Assembly (NCBI GenBank): GCA_016234155.1
Contig: JACRGZ010000014.1
Coordinates: forward strand, 1 to 23,700
Direction of reading: 5' to 3'
Source of the DNA: Nitrospirota bacterium
GTDB lineage: Bacteria > Nitrospirota > 9FT-COMBO-42-15 > HDB-SIOI813
DNA: 23,700 nt
Under the pieces are notes generated by a model. The model was given only the letters and a program-made list of their open reading frames with translations, was not told the DNA's origin and did no database searches. Of this stretch, positions 13,336-20,502 are shown one piece after another. The stretch's first letter is position 1. Every line of letters begins with the position of its first letter. Both the position numbers and the translations under genes were made by a program.

Positions 13336-14331
13336 TCATTTTGCATTTTGACCTTTGATTTTTGCATTTGCTTTCACATCCACCCAGCACCTCACTAAAT
13401 GTCCGCCACCCACATCCGCAAGTTCCGGTTCTTCCCCCCTGCATCTGTCAATTACATATTTACACCTCGGATTAAACCTGCAACCCGAAGGGAGATCAGA
13501 CAGCCTTGGCACCATCCCTTTGATAGTCCTAAGCCTCTTTTCCCTCTCCTCCCCAAACCTGGGGATAGAATCCAATAAGCCGATAGTATAGGGATGAAGC
13601 GGGTTATTAAAAAGCTCTTTAGTTGCGGCATATTCAACGATCTTCCCCGCATACATTATGGCCACTTCGTCTGCCGTCTCCGCTATTACCCCTAAATCAT
13701 GGGAAATCAGGATTAAGGCGGTGCTGAGTGTTTCAGTCAGCCCTTTGAGCAGCCTAAGTATCTTGGCCTGGATGGTGACAACCAGGGCTGTGGTCGGCTC
13801 ATCGGCAATAATCAGGGCAGGCTCACATGCTATAGCCATTGCGATCATTACCCGCTGCCGCATCCCGCCGCTTAACTGATGCGGATACTCCTTTATCCTC
13901 CTTGAAGGGTCGGGGATGCCGACCAGTTGAAGCAATGACTCAGCCTTCTCAAAGGAAACAGACCGCTTATTCCCCCTGTGGACACGGAATATCTCTGCTA
14001 TCTGATTTCCTATGGAAAAGACAGGATTAAGTGATGTCATGGGGTCCTGAAATATCATCGCAATACGGTCGCCCCTGAGCCTTCTTATCTGCTCATCATC
14101 GAGCTTTAAAAGGTCGTGGCCGTCAAAAAATATTCCGCCCGAAACTATCTTCCCCGGCGGCGGCACAAGCCGCATCATACTCAGTGCAGTTACACTCTTG
14201 CCGCAGCCTGATTCACCAACAAGCCCCAGGATTGTCCCTTTGTTAATACTGAAACTTACATCATCAACGGCATGTATCGTGCCCTCCGAGGTATAAAAAT
14301 AGGTCTTTAGTTTATTTACATTGAGCAGCAT
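13336..14331 (-). CDS. Oligopeptide/dipeptide ABC transporter ATPase (OppD/DppD-like)
   Basis: Partner ATPase to the OppF-like protein. Walker A is GESGCGKS (K45), Q-loop IFQDPMTSLNPVFSIG, signature LSGGMRQRV, Walker B LIIADE, and the C-terminal extension has CRFNPRCKYVIDRC. The D-loop Asp is missing: the sequence reads TTALVVTIQ, where TTALDVTIQ is expected, with V184 encoded by GTT at 13780-13782. The D-loop Asp normally supports ATP hydrolysis across the dimer, so this subunit may be weakened or the change may be an error. The final dozen residues come from repeat filler. The gene starts 11 bases after the TPR gene stop, implying one operon. Confidence 0.9.
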   Translation of the reverse strand: MLLNVNKLKTYFYTSEGTIHAVDDVSFSINKGTILGLVGESGCGKSVTALSMMRLVPPPGKIVSGGIFFDGHDLLKLDDEQIRRLRGDRIAMIFQDPMTSLNPVFSIGNQIAEIFRVHRGNKRSVSFEKAESLLQLVGIPDPSRRIKEYPHQLSGGMRQRVMIAMAIACEPALIIADEPTTALVVTIQAKILRLLKGLTETLSTALILISHDLGVIAETADEVAIMYAGKIVEYAATKELFNNPLHPYTIGLLDSIPRFGEEREKRLRTIKGMVPRLSDLPSGCRFNPRCKYVIDRCRGEEPELADVGGGHLVRCWVDVKANAKIKGQNAK

Positions 14332-14342
14332 GAGGCGGACAC

Positions 14343-15053
14343 TTACGGTTTAGCGCTCGATACCAACGACAGGTATATCTTGGCATCCCTGTTCTCCGGG
14401 TCTATGGCAAGGGCATTTTTCCACTCCCTGATGGCCATATCAACAAATCCCTTCATATAGTATGTAATACCAAGGTGTATATGGGCAGGGAGGTGTTTGG
14501 GGTTTATAGTAAGCGCCTTTGCAAAGGCATCTATAGCTGTCTCAAGCCCTCCGCTGTCTCTGTATGCTACACCGAGCCGGGTGATTATATCTGCAAATTT
14601 AGGGCGCAGCCTCAACGCCTTTTTATATTCTGCAACAGCCTCTTTATACCTTCCCAGATCATAATACTGTTCACCGAGGCGCGCATGTTCATTTGCCAGC
14701 TTACCCTCGATATAGGGGTCTTTAACCCTGCGGGCCTTGCAGACGGTCTTGACTGCCTTGTTAAATATCCTGTGTGCCTCGTCGTATCTCCCAAGCTCAT
14801 TATATACTATAGAAAGATTGAGGGCAGCCTCAGTATAGGCGGGGTTTATCTTAATAGCCTGCTCAAAACATGGCGCCGCCTTCTCTAAGATACCTTTACG
14901 GTGATATATAACACCGATTTTATTATGTACATCAGCAAATCTGTCAGGACTATCCTTGACAATGTCGAGGAAACAATTTAATGCCTCATTAATCTTACCC
15001 TGCTCAAAGCTAACCCCTCCCCGCTCATATAATTCCTGCTGTTCCTGTGTCAT
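14343..15053 (-). CDS. TPR repeat protein (34-residue type)
   Basis: Contains about six tetratricopeptide repeats of the classical 34-residue kind, for example AEYKKALRLRPKFADIITRLGVAYRDSGG and FAKALTINPKHLPAHIHLGITYYMKG, ending in WKNALAIDPENRDAKIYL. No signal peptide or membrane segment, so probably a cytosolic adaptor. The ATG at 15053 has no Shine-Dalgarno site and lies seven bases after a promoter -10 box, which suggests a leaderless transcript. It heads a likely operon with the two peptide-type ABC ATPases. TPR proteins with this domain content are common and the partner cannot be inferred. It is unrelated in repeat length to the TPR protein at 2724-4421. Confidence 0.86.
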   Translation of the reverse strand: MTQEQQELYERGGVSFEQGKINEALNCFLDIVKDSPDRFADVHNKIGVIYHRKGILEKAAPCFEQAIKINPAYTEAALNLSIVYNELGRYDEAHRIFNKAVKTVCKARRVKDPYIEGKLANEHARLGEQYYDLGRYKEAVAEYKKALRLRPKFADIITRLGVAYRDSGGLETAIDAFAKALTINPKHLPAHIHLGITYYMKGFVDMAIREWKNALAIDPENRDAKIYLSLVSSAKP

Positions 15054-15060
15054 GGGTGGT

Positions 15061-15089
15061 AGGTTACTCTAAAAGAAAAAGGGTGTCAA
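15061..15089 (-). promoter_or_regulatory. Promoter for TPR-ABC operon, next to start codon
   Basis: On the minus strand a perfect TTGACA (15089-15084) is followed after 17 bases by TAACCT (15066-15061), and the ATG begins seven bases later at 15053. Transcription would be expected to start at or just before the A of ATG. No terminator is evident between copA (ends 15139) and this promoter. Confidence 0.45.
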
Positions 15090-15138
15090 CAGCTCTTCTT
15101 CCCCCAAAAATGGAGGATCTGCCTGATAATATAGTTTT

Positions 15139-17466
15139 TTACTCCAGCTCGATCTTAAGGGTCTTAAGCGTTGCGGAGTTCGCAACCACTGAAAGCGAGC
15201 TCAAGGCCATTGCGGCAGCGGCTATAATAGGGTTTAAGTAACCGAGTGCGGCTATAGGGATACCTATTGTATTGTAAATAAAGGCCCAGAACAGATTCTG
15301 CCTTATCTTCCTCATGGTCGCCTTTGATAGCCTTATTCCCGCGTATACATCCCTTACATCGTCTTTTATCAGTATGATCCCGCCTGTCTCCTTGGCCACA
15401 TCGGAACCGCTCCCTATCGCGATGCCGATATCCGCCTGCGCCAGAGCCGGGGCGTCGTTTATCCCGTCGCCTACCATGGCAACGGACTTTCCCTCACCTT
15501 GCAATTTTTTGATTAAGCCGGCCTTTTCACCAGGAAGGACGTTTGCGATCACATTATCAATGCCTACCTGTTTCGCGATGGCCCTCGCTGTCCGCTCGTT
15601 ATCGCCGGTAAGCATTATAACCTCGATCTTTTCCTTTTTAAGCGCTCTTACAGCGGCAATGGAATGCTCTTTAATGGTATCGGCAACGGCTATTATGCCG
15701 ATGACAGCCTTATTACTGGCCAGAAGCATCGCGGTCCTTCCCTGCTCCTCAAGGGCCCTCATGCGCTCCTCAAAACCGGCAGACTCGATTCCGCTGACCT
15801 CCATCAGCCTTCTATTGCCGAAAAGGATTTGGTTGCCTTTGTATGAGACCTTTACCCCATGACCCGGTACCGCCTCAAATGAGGCCGCATCCGGGACATC
15901 AATGCCCCTCATCTTCGCGGCCTTTAAAATTGCCTCTCCGAGTGGATGCTCAGAGCCTCTCTCTGATATCGCCGCATACCTGATGACATCGTTTTCCGTG
16001 GAGTTGATATTGAGTATGTCCGTTACCGAAGGCTCTCCTTTCGTAAGGGTCCCTGTTTTATCAAAGACAATAGTAGTAAGTTTCTGGGCGCGCTCCAGAT
16101 ATTCCCCTCCCCTTATCAATATCCCCGCTTCAGCGCCCTTGCCCACACCTACCATGAGAGCCGCTGGAGTAGCGATTCCGAGGGCACACGGGCACGAGAT
16201 TATAAGCACCGCAATGAAAGCAAGCAGGCCCTGGGGGAAGTTTCCTGCAATCCACCATCCAAAAAATGCGATAAACGCCGTTGCCACTACCGCAGGGACG
16301 AAATAGCCCGTGACCTGGTCGGCTATCCTCTGTATGGGCGCAGAAGAGGCCTGCGCCTGCTCGACCATCTTGATTATCTGACTGAGAGTCGTCTGTGCCC
16401 CGACCCTTGTAGCCTTGAATTTAAGCATCCCGACTTTATTGAGAGTAGCCCCTATGACCTCATCTCCTGGTTTCTTCTCTGCCGGAATGGACTCTCCGGA
16501 TATCATCTTTTCATCGACCGCGGACGCCCCCTCGACCACAATACCGTCGGTTGGGATCTTCTCTCCTGGCCTCACGACCACAAGCTCGCCTGCTTGTACT
16601 GTTTCAGCAGGGACTTCCATCTCCTGCCCCTCTCTTATTACCCTCGCGGTCTGCGGCCTCAAATCGAGCAGTTTCCTTACTGCGGCTGAGGACTTTTTCT
16701 TTATAATCTCCTCCATGTATTTTCCAAGAAGGACGAATGCGATGATCACGGCTGAGACCTCGAAGTAGACGTCCCGCTCCTCTACCTTTACAGGCAGGAT
16801 ATCCGGCGCAAAGATGACTATCACAGAATATACATAGGCGACGGTCGTTCCGAGCGCGATAAGGAAATCCATATTTATCATCCTATTCCTTACCGCGTTG
16901 TAAGCCCCTTTGTAAAAGCCCCATCCGCCCAGAATCTGGACCGGGGTAACCACTATGAAGAGCCATACGCCCCAGGTAAACCATGGCAGCTGCGGTATCG
17001 GCGTCCAAGTAAGTATGGTAGCGCCTGTGGCAAGGCCGAGGAAAAAGGCGGCCCTTAAGACAGCCAGCACCAGGACGCCTGCCAGCGCTATAGATACCCT
17101 GCGCTTCATTTTCTCAAGCTCTTCTTCAGGAGCCTCAAATGTCCTCAGGCATCCGTCGCTGCAAAAATAATACATCCTTCCGCCTGCCTCTTTTTTGAGG
17201 GATTTATTTTTATCTACGACCATCCCGCAGATCGGGTCTTTGGCGGTCTCAGCGGAGCCGGAAACGGCCTGTACCATCTCTTTGTGAGACTCTTTGTGAT
17301 ACGCCGATGCCTTCTCTACGGCCTTTCCCATGAAAGATTCAGGGTCTGAGTCGAACCGCTCCTTGCATTTTTTAGAGCAGAAATAGATGTCTTGCCCTTG
17401 ATACGAGCTTTTGAGCGCCGCCTTTGCAGGGTCTACATCCATTTTGCAAACAGGGTCTTTTGCCAT
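15139..17466 (-). CDS. copA: Cu(I)-type P1B ATPase with two N-terminal YHS domains
   Basis: Membrane pump that exports monovalent copper. Two YHS/TRASH-like domains replace the usual HMA domain: DPVCKM with FCSKKC (C7, C30, C34) and DPICGM with FCSDGC (C80, C102, C106). Then come eight predicted membrane helices; CPC (425-427) in helix 6, YN (731-732) in helix 7 and MxxSS (M753, S756, S757) in helix 8 are the Cu(I) signature. The actuator SGES loop, DKTGT (D469), the HP pair (507-508) and GDGIND (666-671) are intact. The start at 17466 has AAGGAGA five to six bases upstream and gives 775 residues. The frame is open further upstream, but that part encodes a histidine-kinase fragment and is not CopA. 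Confidence 0.93.
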   Translation of the reverse strand: MAKDPVCKMDVDPAKAALKSSYQGQDIYFCSKKCKERFDSDPESFMGKAVEKASAYHKESHKEMVQAVSGSAETAKDPICGMVVDKNKSLKKEAGGRMYYFCSDGCLRTFEAPEEELEKMKRRVSIALAGVLVLAVLRAAFFLGLATGATILTWTPIPQLPWFTWGVWLFIVVTPVQILGGWGFYKGAYNAVRNRMINMDFLIALGTTVAYVYSVIVIFAPDILPVKVEERDVYFEVSAVIIAFVLLGKYMEEIIKKKSSAAVRKLLDLRPQTARVIREGQEMEVPAETVQAGELVVVRPGEKIPTDGIVVEGASAVDEKMISGESIPAEKKPGDEVIGATLNKVGMLKFKATRVGAQTTLSQIIKMVEQAQASSAPIQRIADQVTGYFVPAVVATAFIAFFGWWIAGNFPQGLLAFIAVLIISCPCALGIATPAALMVGVGKGAEAGILIRGGEYLERAQKLTTIVFDKTGTLTKGEPSVTDILNINSTENDVIRYAAISERGSEHPLGEAILKAAKMRGIDVPDAASFEAVPGHGVKVSYKGNQILFGNRRLMEVSGIESAGFEERMRALEEQGRTAMLLASNKAVIGIIAVADTIKEHSIAAVRALKKEKIEVIMLTGDNERTARAIAKQVGIDNVIANVLPGEKAGLIKKLQGEGKSVAMVGDGINDAPALAQADIGIAIGSGSDVAKETGGIILIKDDVRDVYAGIRLSKATMRKIRQNLFWAFIYNTIGIPIAALGYLNPIIAAAAMALSSLSVVANSATLKTLKIELE

Positions 17467-17478
17467 AGAATCTCCTTC

Positions 17479-17565
17479 TCCATCCTTCTCTATTGCGTCA
17501 CAGGCATTAATAATCAGGTTTAAAATTACCATTTCTATGGCATCTGGGTCAACTATAAATGGTGA
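17479..17565 (-). pseudogene. Remnant of a sensor histidine kinase (N-box)
   Basis: In frame with copA and directly before its start, the minus strand encodes FIVDPDAIE followed by VILNLIINACDAIE. That is the DP-x-ALxQVxxNLxxNAxxA block (N box) of the HATPase_c domain of two-component kinases, with its metal-binding Asn. The fragment is preceded by an in-frame TAA (17568-17566). No dimerisation helix, G box or other kinase part is present on either side. About 29 codons survive, so it is a deletion relic joined to copA. The kinase may once have belonged to a copper-responsive system, which is inference. Confidence 0.65.
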
Positions 17566-17589
17566 TTATCCCGTAATAATCTTGTTCAG

Positions 17590-17616
17590 TGAGTAAAATT
17601 ACTCATTCATTGAGTA
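17590..17616. promoter_or_regulatory. TGAGTAA palindromic operator candidate
   Basis: TGAGTAA (17590-17596) and TTACTCA (17599-17605) form a perfect inverted repeat with a two-base centre. A third half-site TGAGTA follows at 17611-17616, immediately before the -35 box of the AAA gene. It sits in the gap between two divergent genes (copA and the AAA gene). It does not match the known CueR or FNR box patterns I recall, so the regulator is unknown. Confidence 0.45.
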
Positions 17617-17620
17617 TTTA

Positions 17621-17649
17621 TTGACTGCTGTCATGCTTACTGCTATATT
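17621..17649 (+). promoter_or_regulatory. Promoter for AAA-family gene
   Basis: TTGACT (17621-17626) and TATATT (17644-17649) have 17 bases between them, each one base off consensus. The ATG at 17658 lies eight bases after the -10 box, so the transcript would be leaderless or nearly so; there is no Shine-Dalgarno site. Confidence 0.6.
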
Positions 17650-17657
17650 ATTACATA

Positions 17658-18845
17658 ATGTTCACCAGGTCTCTTGTTCAGACTATCGCCGATGCTATGA
17701 AAAACCGCCTGCCGGTATTTCAAGCGCTTACCGGTCCCCGTCAGGTTGGAAAGACTACAATTGCACAACAGGTGATGGATGTCTTGTCCTTCCCGTCTGT
17801 TTACGCAACAGCCGATAGTCCACTACCTCCTGGCCCGGAGTGGATTGAAACAAACTGGCGGCTGGCTCAGGTTGAATTTGAACGGCATGGAAAACCTGTC
17901 ATCCTCGTGCTTGATGAGATACAGAAGGTAAGAGGCTGGAGCGAAACACTCAAATACCACTGGGACCAGGGGAGGCGGAGTAATTATGATATACGGCTTC
18001 TTGTGCTCGGGTCATCTGCACTTTTGTTGCAGGAAGGGCTCACGGAAAGCCTGTCAGGGAGGTTTTTTCTGAACAGGTGCATGCACTGGTCGTTTCAGGA
18101 ATGTAAGGAGGCGTTTGGCTGGAGCCTGAGACAGTGGCTTTATTACGGAGGGTATCCAGGCACAGTTGTATTTTTAAAGGATGAGCAGCAGTGGAAGAGA
18201 TATGTGTCCGATTCTCTTATTGAGACAGTACTGGCCCGTGATGTGCTGCAGATGCATAGAATTGCCAAGCCTGCTCTCATCCGGCACCTGTTTGCCCTTG
18301 CGGCTGCATTTCCGGCACAGATATTTTCCTACAATAAAATGCTCGGACAGTTACAAGATGCAGGTAACACCACGACCCTTGCCCATTACCTGAAGCTCCT
18401 TGAGTCGGCGTTTCTCGTCAGCGGCATTGAAGTATACTCAAAGGGGCAGATACGAAAGCGAGGCAGCAGCCCCAAGCTGATACTATGGAATAATGCCCTG
18501 ATAAATGCCCTTTCATCAAAGACATTTCATAATGCTGTAGGAGATGCCGTATGGTGGGGCCGTCTTGTTGAAAATGCGGTAGGTTCACACCTCTGCAACG
18601 GGCTTTCAGGGACTGAATACAGCATTACTTACTGGCGCGAAGGGGACAGAGAGGTTGATTTTGTTGTCACACGTGGCGCAGAATCCTGGGCAATAGAGGT
18701 AAAAAGCGGAAGAGCAGGCAAGCTGTACGGAATGGATCACTTCCGCCGCAAATACAAAGATGCGAAGACGCTTATTGTGGGCACGGGCGGTATTCCCCTT
18801 GAGCAGTTCTTCATGTCTGACGCAGGTGTGTGGTTTGGAAAATAG
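17658..18845 (+). CDS. AAA ATPase with DUF4143-type C-terminus
   Basis: Belongs to the widespread ATP-binding proteins with an AAA domain and a DUF4143-like C-terminal region. Walker A is GPRQVGKTT (K32), Walker B is VILVLDEIQ (D86, E87), and GSSALLLQ is a sensor-like strand. The C-terminus (ENAVGSHL at about 305, EVDFVV with D334, and AIEVKSG with E347 and K349) has the E-D-ExK pattern of a PD-(D/E)xK nuclease fold. At 395 residues it is full length. The cellular role of this family is unclear; copies are often scattered and horizontally acquired. No toxin or partner gene is adjacent. A palindromic operator candidate precedes its promoter. Confidence 0.85.
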   Translation: MFTRSLVQTIADAMKNRLPVFQALTGPRQVGKTTIAQQVMDVLSFPSVYATADSPLPPGPEWIETNWRLAQVEFERHGKPVILVLDEIQKVRGWSETLKYHWDQGRRSNYDIRLLVLGSSALLLQEGLTESLSGRFFLNRCMHWSFQECKEAFGWSLRQWLYYGGYPGTVVFLKDEQQWKRYVSDSLIETVLARDVLQMHRIAKPALIRHLFALAAAFPAQIFSYNKMLGQLQDAGNTTTLAHYLKLLESAFLVSGIEVYSKGQIRKRGSSPKLILWNNALINALSSKTFHNAVGDAVWWGRLVENAVGSHLCNGLSGTEYSITYWREGDREVDFVVTRGAESWAIEVKSGRAGKLYGMDHFRRKYKDAKTLIVGTGGIPLEQFFMSDAGVWFGK

Positions 18846-19132
18846 CATGATTCCCGCCTTTTTCTGCAACTGTCTTACATAGGATATAATCATGGCAACA
18901 TCTTGCCTGAGGGAAAAAGGCCAAAATTTATTCCTGTTGACAGCAAAATCTCATCCTGTTACTTTAACCTCAGAAAAACAAATTCCTGGCGTAGCCCGTG
19001 CAACATAAAGGATGTAAAGATGACCTCGATGTCTGAGATATTAAGTGCTATTTTGAGTACCACCCAGGTGGAGGAGAATTTGATAGATCACTTCAGCAAT
19101 GTCTTTGATGTTAAAATTGTGAGGGGAGACTT
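18846..19132. other. Intergenic leader of the Crp/Fnr-family gene
   Basis: 287 bases without a confident gene. TATAAT occurs at 18882-18889 region and a perfect TTGACA at 18937-18942, followed after 17 bases by a poor -10 (TACTTT). A 49-codon frame from an ATG at 19020 (AAGGA nine bases upstream) runs to 19169 and overlaps the regulator start; it has no recognisable domain and could be a leader ORF or chance. The last bases, AGGGGAG, form the ribosome binding site for the GTG at 19133. Confidence 0.35.
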
Positions 19133-19834
19133 GTGCAGGATGCCGTTCATAGTAAGCACTGGTATTTAAAACAGGTCAGGCTATTTTCTGATCTTTCAGA
19201 TGAAGAGATAAAATCAATGGAGTCTATGACACGCATGGAATATGTCCGCAAAGGGCAACCCATTTATATTCCTGGAGACGAGGGTGAAGATGTCTATTTT
19301 TTAAAGAAGGGGCGGGTCAAGATCTCCAGGCTCATGGGGGATGGCCACGAGCTGACACTTACCATTCTGGAGCCAGGCGAGATCTTCGGGGAGATAGAGG
19401 CATTAGAAGATACCTCCAGAGATTCCCTTGCCGTGGCCCAGGATGACTCCTATCTCTGCGTTATGAGGAAAAAAGACTTTGAGTCTTTCCTTAAGATGAA
19501 GCCGGATCTACACATCAAGCTTACAAAATTGATCGGGCTTCGTCTCAAGAGTGTCGAAAACCGCATCGAAGATTTACTCTACAGGGACATCCCGGCACGT
19601 CTTGCCCGTCTCCTTCTGAAACTGGCGGAACAATTTGGTTATATAGATGATGCTGGAATCCATATCAGATTACAGTTAACCCATCAGGAGATTGCAAATC
19701 TTATCGCGTCCAGCAGAGAGACGGTAAGTCTGACCCTTGGGGGGTTCCGTGAAAAGGGAATTATTGAGTTTAACAGAAAGGAGATATTAATTAAGGATAC
19801 GAAGGCCCTCGAAGGTTTTTTTAAAAGAATGTAA
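19133..19834 (+). CDS. Crp/Fnr-family transcription regulator
   Basis: Residues of about 15-130 form a cyclic-nucleotide-binding-like beta barrel (LFSDLSDEEI, EGEDVYFLKKGRVKI, LEPGEIFGEIEAL), and 150-225 form a winged helix-turn-helix with LTHQEIANLIASSRETVSLTLG as the DNA-reading helices. The N-terminus has no Cys, so it is not an iron-sulfur FNR; the effector could be cAMP, heme, NO or another ligand. The start is a GTG with AGGGGAG four bases upstream, giving 233 residues. Two c-type cytochrome genes follow in the same direction, so it probably regulates them and electron transfer. That link is inference from position. Confidence 0.88.
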   Translation: MQDAVHSKHWYLKQVRLFSDLSDEEIKSMESMTRMEYVRKGQPIYIPGDEGEDVYFLKKGRVKISRLMGDGHELTLTILEPGEIFGEIEALEDTSRDSLAVAQDDSYLCVMRKKDFESFLKMKPDLHIKLTKLIGLRLKSVENRIEDLLYRDIPARLARLLLKLAEQFGYIDDAGIHIRLQLTHQEIANLIASSRETVSLTLGGFREKGIIEFNRKEILIKDTKALEGFFKRM

Positions 19835-19907
19835 GCCGCATTACAGAAAGGACTGTATAACCTATATTATATTTGAGCATCAATAACTAAGAAAGGGGGT
19901 ATGTATT

Positions 19908-20471
19908 ATGGAAAAAAGGACTTTGTTGATCTATTCAGCCGTCATGTTTCTTGTGGCAGTTATTTCTGTCGGGGACATCGAAGCGGCGGAGATGATGAAG
20001 ATGTCACCTTACATGCAGGAGGAGAAGGTCAAGATGATGCAAGAAATGATGATGTCCATGCAGCCCGACTCCCTGGAGGCATCCATCAAAAGAGGTGAAA
20101 AACTCTTCGATGACACAAGGCTCGGGGAGAATACCACCGGACAGAGCTGCAATACCTGCCATCCCAACGGGGGGACGATCGGAGGGGCGGCAGAGATGAT
20201 GTGGAAGGGGCAGACCATGAAGGTGGCTATCCCGACACTGAAAGAAGCCGCTTCCCACTTTCCGAAGGCGGCAGGCCCCATGAAGGTGGTGACTGATGTT
20301 ATGGGACAGAATAATATGTGCATCATGGTGTTTTTGAAGGGGCGCCCCCTCGATAAAAACACCCAGGAGGCCGTGGACCTTGCCGCTTATGTGACTTCAT
20401 TCAGTAAAGGGTTGAAGATGAACCCGGGAGGGGCGAAGATTGTGCCGACCCCGGTGCCTGGGGCTATGTAA
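19908..20471 (+). CDS. Exported monoheme c-type cytochrome with Met-rich segment
   Basis: Signal peptide of about 27 residues (KRTLLIYSAVMFLVAVI, cleavage near EAA). It is followed by a segment with ten Met in residues 29-51 (EMMKM...VKMMQEMMMSM). One heme site, C81-NT-C84-H85, lies in GQSCNTCHPNGG. The C-terminal part (NNMCIMVFLKGRPLD, then AAYVTSFSKG) resembles SoxA/c-type cytochrome subunits. Probably periplasmic electron carrier; the Met-rich stretch could bind Cu(I) or be a flexible interaction arm. AAAGGGGG lies eight bases before the ATG. The next cytochrome gene starts 31 bases later, so they are likely co-transcribed. Redox partner unknown. Confidence 0.85.
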   Translation: MEKRTLLIYSAVMFLVAVISVGDIEAAEMMKMSPYMQEEKVKMMQEMMMSMQPDSLEASIKRGEKLFDDTRLGENTTGQSCNTCHPNGGTIGGAAEMMWKGQTMKVAIPTLKEAASHFPKAAGPMKVVTDVMGQNNMCIMVFLKGRPLDKNTQEAVDLAAYVTSFSKGLKMNPGGAKIVPTPVPGAM

Positions 20472-20502
20472 AAACGCAAAGTATGGTTAAAGATGTTTTA
20501 AC

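Noticed and set aside
15314..16306. Plus-strand open frames opposite copA
   Set aside because: Antisense to strongly conserved ATPase motifs and without ribosome binding sites or recognisable domains.
19020..19169. Possible 49-residue leader ORF before the Crp/Fnr gene
   Set aside because: It has a plausible AAGGA but no domain, and overlaps the regulator start in another frame; kept only as a note in the intergenic entry.
19871..19885. TTGA-GCA-TCAA palindrome before the monoheme cytochrome
   Set aside because: It looks like an FNR/CRP box, but only three bases lie between the half-sites where six are expected.
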